Source: Indibacter alkaliphilus LW1
GTDB taxonomy: Bacteria > Bacteroidota > Bacteroidia > Cytophagales > Cyclobacteriaceae
Assembly (NCBI RefSeq): GCF_000295935.2
Contig: NZ_ALWO02000015.1
Coordinates: 1 to 46,269, forward strand
Length of the DNA stretch: 46,269 nt
Reading direction: 5' to 3'
The translations under genes and the position numbers were made by a program. A model generated the notes under the pieces. It had not been told where the DNA came from and searched no databases. It was given only the letters and a program-made list of their open reading frames with translations. Of the stretch, positions 16,804 to 24,108 are shown one piece after another (positions within the stretch are counted from its first letter, which is position 1; each line of letters starts with the position of its first letter).

Positions 16804-18489
16804 TTAGTAGTTGAAGTCATTTCGCGTCATGTTTACCCTAAGGGAGAGTTGCGTGAAGGAAGTATTTCTGGTTTGCTCTTCATTTTCCACACTCTGGGTT
16901 CTAACTGAATGGCTGAAGTCTAAAAACACATTCTGCCTTACCATGTAGCTTAGGTTGAGATTGGCCATCAAGACCCTGTTTTCTACACCTTGGCCAATAA
17001 CATTTCCAAACAGACCAATCCCTGTATTTGGACTCATTCGGTTTTTCAATACATTTTTCCCGAAGTTCACCTCTTCAGATGGGTCATCACCAAAATACTG
17101 ATAAAGAGCAGTCAGATTTGTGAAAAATCTCGGTGCAGGCTGATAACGAACTATGGCAACTGCCTCCCGGAAGTTTGCACCTAGTGGATGTGCTAAAGGG
17201 GTACGGTAATTGGTGAAAGACTGATTTTCGAATTTTTCCTGATAGGTATAAGGTCTTACCTGATTGTATTCCAATTGCAGGTCGAGATTGCTCACTTTGA
17301 AAGCATTGATGTATTTGTAGCCTGCCTGTAGTGCGTGTTTGTTTCGGATTGAATTTGGTCCATCTATGCCAAAAAACTCCCCAAACACAAACTCATCCAG
17401 CACAAACTGCCCATAAAATTGCATGCCTGGTGTAAAATTCCATTTAAGATCAGTTCCCAACATGACTTTATCCGGAGTTCCCAATTGATGCTCTACCCAT
17501 CGGTAAAAAATCAGTGGATTCAGGTAATTCCAGTCAAATTCATTTTTCATGACCGATTCAAAAACACCCACATTTAAATTTTTACCGATATTGATGCCAA
17601 GCCTGTGGTGGGAAAACCACTTTTGTGGATATCTATCGTCTGTAGGCCTTCCTGCAAAGTCATAAGTCACATCAGCTGTTTTTTGAGACCATAGGTTGGT
17701 AAGGTTGAATTTCCAGATTTTGGTGTTGAGTTTGACAAAGACATATGGATTGGAAAAATCAGAAATGATCAGCGACCGGTAACCTTCCCCAACAAAATTT
17801 CGATCATGTCCAAATTGTGCCTGAATACTTTTGCTGATGTTGAAATTCACATGACCCATAGCGGAGAAGTAGCCGTATCCTTCCCCCTCGTACCTTTTCC
17901 AAAACCCTTCTCCGGGTACAGCACCGTTCTGTTCCACATATTCTTTTACCCAGGAGGGAAAAATGGTCTGTGTAGTAGTGAAATAGGTGTAGAAAGAGAC
18001 TTTTCGGTCAATACTTCCCCTGAATTCAACCCCTCTACTGTTTCTCATTCGGAAATTCTCCTGATTAGGCTCCATACCTCCTGAAAGGTATATGACCGGA
18101 TTGATGTGGAAATCAAAAATAGAGTCTCTATAATGGAAAAAATCAGAAGGTTTTCTGTAGAGGCCTCCAAGAAGGGGCTTTTTGGAGTTTTCTGTTTCCC
18201 TGTCTATAAACTCCCAGTTGTCATTGCTCAGGTAGTTAAGATTAAACCTGTCTGCATTTGATTGTATGAGCTTCCCCGTAGCCAAAGTGTCCAAGTAGGA
18301 AGCAACCTGGTCCCTTCTATAAGGCTTGAATCCAGTGTGGAAAATAGGATTGTTTTTGCCTTCCAAAATTTCATAGCGTTCGATCAGGTGATAATAATCC
18401 CTGTTGTAGGGGATGTAGGCACCTTGTCCAAATGAATTTTCACTGAAAAATAGCAAAATCGAACAAGCGAAAAGCAATTTGTTTTTCAT
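16804..18489 (-). CDS. Wzi/RemB-like outer-membrane beta-barrel protein
   Basis: 561 residues. A signal peptide (cleavage likely after SFG-Q near residue 22) is followed by a periplasmic-type N-terminal part and a large barrel. The stretch 'FGHDRNFVGEGYRSLIISDFSNPYVFVKLN' matches my memory of the Wzi capsule-assembly family and of the gliding-motility lectin-like protein RemB in Flavobacterium; the two are related in annotation. The last residues (RNDFNY) are aromatic, as for barrels. Likely role: binding or anchoring of surface polysaccharide. It precedes the MsbA-like exporter on the same strand (58-bp gap), consistent with surface glycolipid work. The start is ATG. Confidence 0.7.
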   Translation of the reverse strand: MKNKLLFACSILLFFSENSFGQGAYIPYNRDYYHLIERYEILEGKNNPIFHTGFKPYRRDQVASYLDTLATGKLIQSNADRFNLNYLSNDNWEFIDRETENSKKPLLGGLYRKPSDFFHYRDSIFDFHINPVIYLSGGMEPNQENFRMRNSRGVEFRGSIDRKVSFYTYFTTTQTIFPSWVKEYVEQNGAVPGEGFWKRYEGEGYGYFSAMGHVNFNISKSIQAQFGHDRNFVGEGYRSLIISDFSNPYVFVKLNTKIWKFNLTNLWSQKTADVTYDFAGRPTDDRYPQKWFSHHRLGINIGKNLNVGVFESVMKNEFDWNYLNPLIFYRWVEHQLGTPDKVMLGTDLKWNFTPGMQFYGQFVLDEFVFGEFFGIDGPNSIRNKHALQAGYKYINAFKVSNLDLQLEYNQVRPYTYQEKFENQSFTNYRTPLAHPLGANFREAVAIVRYQPAPRFFTNLTALYQYFGDDPSEEVNFGKNVLKNRMSPNTGIGLFGNVIGQGVENRVLMANLNLSYMVRQNVFLDFSHSVRTQSVENEEQTRNTSFTQLSLRVNMTRNDFNY

Positions 18490-18520
18490 GCGGGGTTAAG
18501 CTAGATTGTTGTAAAGCTAA

Positions 18521-18557
18521 AAAAAACAGGTGATAAAGAAAGTACCCCCTGTTTTTT
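18521..18557 (-). terminator. Terminator of the DoxX-like operon
   Basis: A 10-bp stem AAAAAACAGG (18521-18530) pairs with 18548-18557, with a 17-nt loop and a U-run on the minus strand. It lies 45 bp past the DoxX-like stop and upstream of the Wzi-like gene. Confidence 0.7.
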
Positions 18558-18601
18558 GTTTTGGAATGAAAAAAAGAAACTCTCAGCACCCCCTTTTAAA
18601 T

Positions 18602-19333
18602 TTAATTTCCCAGAATTTTCAAACATTCGCTTAAAGGTTTGCCGGAGATATGAATACATTGGCAAAACTCCTGACCTATCAGTTCATTTTCTGTATTGGT
18701 AAATTGGGAATTACAGTCTTTGAAGGAATTTCGGGGCATAACAGAATATCCAAAATGAGCTAGCCAAACCGTAAAGCACATCGTGGAAAAAACTCCTATG
18801 AAGAATACCACAGGAAATTTTGTTTCATATTTTTTTGGCTTAGGAAGGGAGACTGTATTTGAGTGGCAGTTGAATGGAAGGATGTATTTCAGCTTGTCAT
18901 AGTGCCAGGCCAGAATGTAGAGATTGGCCAATACCATTAAAGGTGAGCTGACGAATGAGCCTTCAAACCGCACTGCAAAAGAAAGGATCCAGATATTTAC
19001 AATAATGGGTAAATAGATCATTGCCCCCAAGAGTACTGTTTGGGGAATTAATAAAAATATCCCTGCCACCACCTGGGCGTATCCGATAAATGTATAATAG
19101 TATCCTGTATGGTGCAAAGCTTCCAAGTAGGCTCCCATGGGATGAAGTTCCGACAATCCGCTTGCAAATCTTTCCCCGAAGATCTTCACCAAGCCTGCCG
19201 CAATGAATGCAAAAGCCAGGAGAGCTCTGCAGATGATATACAATATCCAATGCCACCGATTTTGCTTGATGCTTCTATAATAATCTTCCAATTTGGAGAA
19301 AATTAAGGTAAGTGTTGCTTCTTGCTTTTTCAT
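18602..19333 (-). CDS. DoxX-like four-helix membrane protein
   Basis: 243 residues from the ATG at 19333 (MKKQEATLTL); a GTG 21 nt further upstream is less likely. Hydrophobic helices near 30-50 ('ALLAFAFIAAGLVKIFGERFA'), 78-97, 101-122 and a last one near 176-195. The first helix with 'GLVKIFG' and the following 'GYYYTFIGYAQVVAGIFLLI' are typical of the DoxX/MauE-like group, whose members are tied to redox or respiratory tasks. The C-terminal 45 residues contain four Cys (CNSQF, FCQC, SEC) outside the membrane, possibly forming disulfides or binding metal. It starts 30 bp after the 108-residue membrane protein, so the two form an operon, with a candidate operator before the first gene. Confidence 0.7.
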   Translation of the reverse strand: MKKQEATLTLIFSKLEDYYRSIKQNRWHWILYIICRALLAFAFIAAGLVKIFGERFASGLSELHPMGAYLEALHHTGYYYTFIGYAQVVAGIFLLIPQTVLLGAMIYLPIIVNIWILSFAVRFEGSFVSSPLMVLANLYILAWHYDKLKYILPFNCHSNTVSLPKPKKYETKFPVVFFIGVFSTMCFTVWLAHFGYSVMPRNSFKDCNSQFTNTENELIGQEFCQCIHISGKPLSECLKILGN

Positions 19334-19363
19334 GTAGATAAAATGAAATAACACTTAAGTTTT

Positions 19364-19690
19364 TTAATCCCAGTGACCGGTAATTGCAAAAGCCATCACG
19401 GCCGAAATCCAAAGTGCAACAAAATAAAATATTGTGCAGAAGATGATGGCAATAAGTTGTCTGTTTCCGGAAGGAAACCAATAAAAACCCATCAAATAGA
19501 AAAATACCCCTCCAAATGCCCCTCCTGAAGGAATGATAATTAGTGGAAAAAACATCCAGAGTTCAAGTTGATCTTCTTTTGAAATGATCATGGTAATAAG
19601 CCCTATAAGTGGAATTGCTGCTCCAAAAAGGGCCGAAAGGAAAGCGTTTTTGACTACTTGTTTTTGGGGAAATTCTGCTGAAGGTTTCAT
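19364..19690 (-). CDS. Small three-helix membrane protein
   Basis: 108 residues with three hydrophobic helices (about 15-33, 43-68 and 77-101) and few charges. I do not recognise a family. It is the first gene of a two-gene unit with the DoxX-like protein (30-bp gap). Its upstream region carries the dyad ACTTTGGATTTCAAAGT at 19719-19735, 28 bp before the ATG, which is nearly identical to the dyad in front of the neighbouring regulator operon; it is therefore a candidate target of that regulator. Confidence 0.6.
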   Translation of the reverse strand: MKPSAEFPQKQVVKNAFLSALFGAAIPLIGLITMIISKEDQLELWMFFPLIIIPSGGAFGGVFFYLMGFYWFPSGNRQLIAIIFCTIFYFVALWISAVMAFAITGHWD

Positions 19691-19718
19691 AGTGTTTTGA
19701 TAGGGATAAGGTTAATTC

Positions 19719-19735
19719 ACTTTGGATTTCAAAGT
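19719..19735. promoter_or_regulatory. Candidate operator B for the winged-helix regulator
   Basis: ACTTTGGATTTCAAAGT is an inverted repeat (6-bp arms, 5-bp spacer). It matches the reverse complement of the dyad at 20665-20681 at 16 of 17 positions. It lies between the regulator stop and the start of the 108-residue membrane protein. Confidence 0.6.
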
Positions 19736-19751
19736 AGATGGATAAATTTTT

Positions 19752-20045
19752 TTAGAGTTTATTTTCATGGATAAGATTTTCAAGAAAATCCAGGTGCGAT
19801 TGAAAAGCTTTTTTTCCAGCCTTTGTTGCGGAATAATTGGTTAGGGGTTTTCTTCCCTGAAATGATTTTTCCACTAATATGTATCCGGAATTTTCCAGGT
19901 TTTTGAGGTGAGAAGCAAGGTTGCCATCAGTTACTTCAAGCAGCTCTTTGAAGGAATTGAAGTCGTATCGTTCATTGACCATCAGGACAGACATGACCCT
20001 GAGCCGGATTACATTTTCGAAAGCCTTGTCGTAGTTTCCTTTCAC
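19752..20045 (-). CDS. Winged-helix transcriptional regulator (MarR/ArsR-like, HTH_34 type)
   Basis: 97 residues from a GTG at 20045; the longer open frame up to 20099 overlaps the upstream gene and adds a Cys/Ser-rich leader not found in the family, which usually begins M-x-NY(D/N)KAFENxIRL. The core 'IRLRVMSVLMVNERYDFNSFKELLEVTDGNLASHLKNLENSGYILVEKSFQGRKPLTNYSATKAGKKAF' is split here only for description: helix-turn-helix near residues 33-50 and wing near 60-75. It has no effector domain. The GTG follows the stop of the membrane-protein gene by 1 nt, so the pair is translationally linked. Dyads at 20665 and 19719 are its probable binding sites; self-control is inferred. Confidence 0.85.
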   Translation of the reverse strand: MKGNYDKAFENVIRLRVMSVLMVNERYDFNSFKELLEVTDGNLASHLKNLENSGYILVEKSFQGRKPLTNYSATKAGKKAFQSHLDFLENLIHENKL

Positions 20046-20046
20046 T

Positions 20047-20655
20047 TTATCTTTCGTATTTGAAGTACATGATACTGCCATACAGGATATGGAGGACACC
20101 GAAACCTATTGCCCAGAAGAAAAGTCCAAAAGCAGGGAAAAAGGCAGCCAAAATACCTAAAACAACTTGACCAAACCCTAGGTACCTGATATCATTCAAA
20201 GTAAACAGTGATGCCTGTATCAGTCCTATACCATAAAAGAGTAAAGTAGAGGAAGCAATCAATTCGAATTGTCCCAAGTGTAAGAGAGCAAAACAGAATA
20301 ATGCCCCAAGGGTGACCGGTAGGAATAGCGCGGTTAGAAATCTTTTCCCTGCGGGTGTCCATAGTTTGCTGGAAGTACGTCGGCTGTTTTTTTGGCTCAA
20401 AAAATAGGCTGTAAAAATGGATAATAGGAGTACAGAAATGCCAATCCAAACGATACTGCTTATTCTCCCGGAAATTGCATCTGTAAGGTTTGATGTAGTC
20501 AAATTGGGTCTAGCTACCCAATAATATATCAGTGAAGCTCCTAATAAGGCATAAATGCCGGCCATGATTCCGGACAATCCACTCAAGGAAAGGAATTTGA
20601 TACTCCTTTCCATCATTGACTTGATTTCTGATAGTTCTTGCTGAGGGTTTTTCAT
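20047..20655 (-). CDS. Multi-helix membrane protein paired with a winged-helix regulator
   Basis: 202 residues. A cytoplasmic start 'MKNPQQELSEIKSMMERSIKFLSLSG' is followed by about six transmembrane helices (near 24-46, 65-88, 105-125, 130-150, 158-172 and 175-195). No catalytic motif is seen. In Bacteroidota, proteins of this type are commonly encoded directly before a small winged-helix regulator, as here (1-nt gap), suggesting that the membrane protein senses or adjusts something that feeds the regulator; this is inference from gene order. The ATG is 9 bp from the dyad at 20665-20681. Confidence 0.7.
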   Translation of the reverse strand: MKNPQQELSEIKSMMERSIKFLSLSGLSGIMAGIYALLGASLIYYWVARPNLTTSNLTDAISGRISSIVWIGISVLLLSIFTAYFLSQKNSRRTSSKLWTPAGKRFLTALFLPVTLGALFCFALLHLGQFELIASSTLLFYGIGLIQASLFTLNDIRYLGFGQVVLGILAAFFPAFGLFFWAIGFGVLHILYGSIMYFKYER

Positions 20656-20664
20656 TTAGAAAGT

Positions 20665-20681
20665 ACTTTGAAATACAAAGT
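20665..20681. promoter_or_regulatory. Candidate operator A for the winged-helix regulator
   Basis: ACTTTGAAATACAAAGT (extended by one flanking base pair to TACTTTG/CAAAGTA) lies 9 bp before the start of the membrane protein/regulator operon. It overlaps a near-consensus -7 box (TTACTTTG on the minus strand), so a bound repressor would block transcription. See the almost identical site at 19719-19735. Confidence 0.6.
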
Positions 20682-20751
20682 AAAATCAAATAATAATATC
20701 TTGTATGCATTTCCAAAAGAAATTTTTTGAAATGGCTAAGGTTAAATTAAA

Positions 20752-21369
20752 TTATATGCTTTCAATACCCTCAAACAATTCGTCAAGATCAAGAACAAAC
20801 CCTTGGATGCATTTGGAAGCAACATGATCTCCAAGCGTAAAAAGCTTTGATGGAACATACTTTCCATGTATCAAAGCGTACACCAAAAGTGTTTTTTCAT
20901 ACGGGTGTATGATCCAGTATTCCTTGACACCGCTTTCCTCGTAGACCTCATATTTGTTTTGGAGTTCCTTTTTATTGTTGGAAGGAGAAAGGATTTCCAT
21001 AATCAGGTCAGGGGCGCCCACACAGCCCAGGTCATCCAATTTTTCTGGATCACAGACCACACAGATATCCGGTTGCACCACGGTATTGATGTCTTGATGT
21101 TTTTTGGACTTGACAGGAAGACGCACATCGAATGGGGCAGAGAAAACTTTACATTTCTTCTTTTCTAGTTTGAGATATAATTTAAAAAATATTCTACCCG
21201 ATATTTCCTGATGAATTCTTCTAGGAGCAGCGGCTGCCTGTCTAAAAACTTTTCCTTTGATCAATTCGACCATATGGTCAATTTCCCATGTCAGATAGTC
21301 TGCATAGGTGTAGCTGCCATATTCGGAATAGGGCTCTTTAAAGAGGTTTTTTTCATCTTCCATTTCCAT
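20752..21369 (-). CDS. Uma2-family protein (DUF820, restriction-endonuclease-like fold)
   Basis: 205 residues. The PD-(D/E)xK-type core is visible: QPDICVV near residue 102, then 'APDLIMEILSPS' near 122-133 with the acidic residue of the E-x-L motif, and 'NKKELQNKYEVYEESGVKEYWII' with the conserved Lys/Tyr. The N-terminus has the usual 'YTYADYLTWEID...ELIKGKVF' motif. Family members are abundant in cyanobacteria and some Bacteroidota, often solitary and with no proven role; a nuclease activity is inferred from the fold. No methylase or other defence gene is nearby. The start could be either of two ATGs 6 nt apart. Confidence 0.85.
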   Translation of the reverse strand: MEMEDEKNLFKEPYSEYGSYTYADYLTWEIDHMVELIKGKVFRQAAAAPRRIHQEISGRIFFKLYLKLEKKKCKVFSAPFDVRLPVKSKKHQDINTVVQPDICVVCDPEKLDDLGCVGAPDLIMEILSPSNNKKELQNKYEVYEESGVKEYWIIHPYEKTLLVYALIHGKYVPSKLFTLGDHVASKCIQGFVLDLDELFEGIESI

Positions 21370-21510
21370 AGGTTTAATTTAAGAAAAATTAAGATCGGGC
21401 AGAAAGTATTTTTAAGTATGTTGAACATCTAGTAAAATTAATAAATTAGTCAATTGTTTTTGATATCTGTCATTTAATTTCTAAGTTGGTTTAGTTTTCT
21501 TGGATAATCA

Positions 21511-22392
21511 ATGGTGAAATTATTACGAATATTTTCCGCTCTGGTAATCTTTTTGATCAGCCAACAGTCCTTTTCTCAAAATTCTGAAGGCAGATCTTTC
21601 TTTAAGAATAATTATTACCCGGATTATCCTGTTGTTTTATTGAGAGAGAATTTCTTTGGTAACCCCGTCTATTTTATTGAAGGAGAAAAGGTCAGTGCTA
21701 GAGAAGTCCGTGCCTACATGGAGATCATGCCGGGAGATGCCAATGATTTTTCCCAAACCCATACCAAAGCCTTGACAGGAACGGGGGTTTTATTAACTGG
21801 ACAAGCTGTTGTTTTAGGCGCCTTAGGTTATGCCTATGACAACAGAAACAGGTTGAACAATCAGATTGTGTTGAATTGGTTTGTTGCTACAACAGCTGGT
21901 GGTGTAGGTGGAGCTATAGGCAGATCGATGAACCGACAAGGGGTCAGGAAGATCAATGGTCTGATTGATAACCACAATTACTTGATTAGACAGGAAGACT
22001 TGAACAAGCCATATTTGAAAATGGACTTTAGGAGTAATTTTCTGGGCGAAAAAATAGACATTTATGATGGTCCAAACTTGTTAAGTAAAGATCGAATTGA
22101 TCTATACAAAGAAACATATCCAGAATTTGCTGAATACTACAGGAAGTCACAGCGCAATCAGAATTGGAGTTTGGCCATTGGGATTTTGGATTTGGCTTCT
22201 ACTTTTGTATTCGTTGGCTATATACTCTCTCCGCAGATACAATCTTCCGCTCCTAGTAACTTGTTATTGCCACTGACGATTGCTAGTTTTGGTACAACTA
22301 TTTCTGGAGGGATTTTCAGAAGGGCGGCCAGAAACCAAACCCGTATGGCATTGATGAAATTCAATTTTGGAGAAGAATTTAGGGAACCTTAA
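21511..22392 (+). CDS. Secreted or envelope protein of unknown function with hydrophobic segments
   Basis: 293 residues. A signal peptide (to about SFS-Q, residue 23) is followed by a hydrophilic part, two Gly/Ala-rich hydrophobic stretches near 90-112 and 121-140 ('FVATTAGGVGGAIG' is glycine-zipper-like), a middle Tyr/Asp-rich part ('IDIYDGPNLLSKDRIDLYKETYPEFAEYYRKSQRNQ' lies around 188-225), and two more hydrophobic stretches near 228-245 and 250-275. I recognise no family. It is a single gene between Uma2 and rpmE2. It might be an inner-membrane or outer-membrane-associated protein. Confidence 0.6.
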   Translation: MVKLLRIFSALVIFLISQQSFSQNSEGRSFFKNNYYPDYPVVLLRENFFGNPVYFIEGEKVSAREVRAYMEIMPGDANDFSQTHTKALTGTGVLLTGQAVVLGALGYAYDNRNRLNNQIVLNWFVATTAGGVGGAIGRSMNRQGVRKINGLIDNHNYLIRQEDLNKPYLKMDFRSNFLGEKIDIYDGPNLLSKDRIDLYKETYPEFAEYYRKSQRNQNWSLAIGILDLASTFVFVGYILSPQIQSSAPSNLLLPLTIASFGTTISGGIFRRAARNQTRMALMKFNFGEEFREP

Positions 22393-22508
22393 GCTAATTT
22401 TTTACTCAAAGGGTTAAGTGATTGAACGCTCGCTTATTGGTTTTGTACGACTAATAGCAAGATTCTTTGCAGACTGAATAACTCAGAGCCAAATATTTTT
22501 TGGTTCAA

Positions 22509-22540
22509 TTTGGATACATTTGGAAAAAGGGATAACTTTG
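22509..22540 (+). promoter_or_regulatory. Bacteroidota-type promoter of rpmE2
   Basis: TTTG at 22509-22512 and TAACTTTG at 22533-22540 are separated by 20 bp, a very good match to the TTTG/TAnnTTTG promoter of this phylum. Transcription would start near 22547, giving a leader of about 36 nt before the rpmE2 ATG. Confidence 0.65.
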
Positions 22541-22582
22541 TGCCTCATTTCAGAAAAGCGATCTAAGATAAATAGCAATACA

Positions 22583-22828
22583 ATGAAAAAAGAAATTCAT
22601 CCTAACTACAGAGAAGTCGTATTTTTCGACACCTCAAGTGATTATAAATTTATCACAAAGTCCACTATCGAAACAAGTGAGACAATCGAATGGGAAGACG
22701 GAAAAGAATATCCGCTTTATAAGATTGAAGTTAGTTCAAACTCGCATCCTTTCTACACAGGTAAGAAAATGTTGTTGGATACAGCTGGTAGAGTTGAGAA
22801 ATTTAACAAGAGATACGCCAAAAAATAA
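22583..22828 (+). CDS. rpmE2: 50S ribosomal protein L31, type B
   Basis: 81 residues from the ATG at 22583 ([14 protein letters not shown]); upstream in-frame start candidates lie inside the promoter and are rejected. It has no cysteines, so it is the zinc-free (C-minus, type B) form; in many bacteria the type B paralog replaces the zinc-binding L31 under zinc shortage, whereas Bacteroidota often carry only this form. The motif '[12 protein letters not shown]' and '[10 protein letters not shown]' are conserved family features. It has its own promoter and a strong terminator 26 bp after the stop, although the next gene starts right after that terminator. Confidence 0.95.
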   Translation: MKKEIHPNYREVVFFDTSSDYKFITKSTIETSETIEWEDGKEYPLYKIEVSSNSHPFYTGKKMLLDTAGRVEKFNKRYAKK

Positions 22829-22854
22829 TTTCATCTCTAGGATGGAAGGTATAG

Positions 22855-22888
22855 GTCTCCCGGAACTTGTTTTCCGGGAGACTTTTTT
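22855..22888 (+). terminator. Strong terminator after rpmE2
   Basis: A perfect 11-bp stem, GTCTCCCGGAA (22855-22865) with its complement at 22872-22882, is followed by six T. The GlmU-like ATG at 22900 lies 12 bp further, so the terminator may act as an attenuator if the operon is read from the rpmE2 promoter. Confidence 0.9.
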
Positions 22889-22899
22889 ATTTTTGTGCC

Positions 22900-24099
22900 A
22901 TGGACAATATTATTTTATTTGATGACCCGGCATTTAGGGGGTCACTTTTACCGTTTACTTTTACCAGGCCTATAGCAGATATTAGAATTGGGATCCTGAA
23001 AATTTCGGAAAAGTGGATGCATTATTCGCAAAGTAAACCAGGTTTTTTGACACAAGATTATCTGAGTGAAAAGTTCACCAAACCTTCAGGTCCGGCATTG
23101 ATGGTCAATGGAGCTGTTTGTCCAGATGAAAAACTTTGGCAAATCATAAGTCAGCTTGAAAAAGGGCAGGCTCTTTACTCCGACTCCTTGTTGTTGGCTT
23201 GTCATTCGGATTTTCCTGAGGAATTTCATCCAGACCATGGAAAAAACCTTGAGCGGATAGAGTTTGCTGGAGTTCCGGTTTCTATCCAGAAATCATGGCA
23301 TATTTTTCAATATAATTCCGCAGAAATCAAGAAAGATTTTCACTTGATAACCAAAGGGCGTGGCTCCTTACCTATTTCAGACCAGTATACCATAGTCTAC
23401 GCTAAAGAAAATATTTTTGTAGAAGAAGGAGCTGTGATAAAAGCAGCGGTTTTGAATGCTGAGAATGGGCCAATTTATATAGGTAAAAATTCAGAAATTC
23501 AGGAAGGAGCAGTGATAAGAGGTCCTTTTGCACTTTGTGAAGGTTCGACGGTCAATATGGGGGCAAAGCTGAGAGGAGATACCACTGTTGGTCCACATTC
23601 CAAAGTAGGTGGAGAGATTTCCAATTCCGTGATTTTTGGATATAGTAACAAAGGTCATGAAGGTTTTCTCGGCAACTCCGTGATTGGTGAGTGGTGCAAT
23701 CTCGGCGCAGACACCAATACCTCCAATCTTAAAAACAATTATGCCGCGGTCAAACTTTGGGATTATACCAAGGGTGGTTTTGCCAATACTGGACTTCAGT
23801 TCTGTGGGCTGATGATGGGAGATCATGCCAAGTGCGGCATCAATACCATGTTCAATACCGGTACGGTTGTAGGAGTTGGAGCTAATGTCTTTGGCGATGG
23901 CTACCCTAGAAACTTCATCCCTTCATTCTCTTGGGGGGGTGCCGCCGGCTTTTCTACTTTTCAAGTAAGAAAATTTGAAGAAACGGCTTTAGCAGTAATG
24001 AAAAGAAGAGGGTTGATATATGATGAGCAAGAAAAAGAAATCATCAAAAAGATTTTTGAATTGACCAAGCATTATCGTATTTGGGAAAAAGAAGTTTAA
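22900..24099 (+). CDS. GlmU-like sugar nucleotidyltransferase/acetyltransferase family protein
   Basis: 399 residues from the ATG at 22900 (MDNIILFDD); the longer frame from 22867 runs back into the terminator. The N-terminal part (about 1-170) resembles a degenerate nucleotidyltransferase with 'LPFTFTRPIADIRIGILKISEKW' and 'MVNGAVCPD'. The C-terminal part is a left-handed beta-helix with hexad repeats (for example 'IYIGKNSEIQEGAVIRGPF', 'STVNMGAKLRGDTTVGPHSKVGGEI'). It corresponds to a Bacteroidota group annotated as putative sugar nucleotidyltransferase related to GlmU, so a role in UDP-GlcNAc or other sugar-nucleotide synthesis is inferred. It is followed 9 bp later by holB and probably leads an operon with it. 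Confidence 0.8.
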   Translation: MDNIILFDDPAFRGSLLPFTFTRPIADIRIGILKISEKWMHYSQSKPGFLTQDYLSEKFTKPSGPALMVNGAVCPDEKLWQIISQLEKGQALYSDSLLLACHSDFPEEFHPDHGKNLERIEFAGVPVSIQKSWHIFQYNSAEIKKDFHLITKGRGSLPISDQYTIVYAKENIFVEEGAVIKAAVLNAENGPIYIGKNSEIQEGAVIRGPFALCEGSTVNMGAKLRGDTTVGPHSKVGGEISNSVIFGYSNKGHEGFLGNSVIGEWCNLGADTNTSNLKNNYAAVKLWDYTKGGFANTGLQFCGLMMGDHAKCGINTMFNTGTVVGVGANVFGDGYPRNFIPSFSWGGAAGFSTFQVRKFEETALAVMKRRGLIYDEQEKEIIKKIFELTKHYRIWEKEV

Positions 24100-24108
24100 T
24101 CTGGTTTT

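Noticed and set aside
19752-20099. Longer 115-residue version of the winged-helix regulator
   Set aside because: The extra N-terminus overlaps the upstream gene, is Cys/Ser-rich and differs from the family start; the GTG at 20045 fits better.
20752-21369. Uma2 protein as part of a defence or restriction system
   Set aside because: No methylase, helicase, toxin or phage gene is nearby; neighbours are ordinary chromosomal genes.
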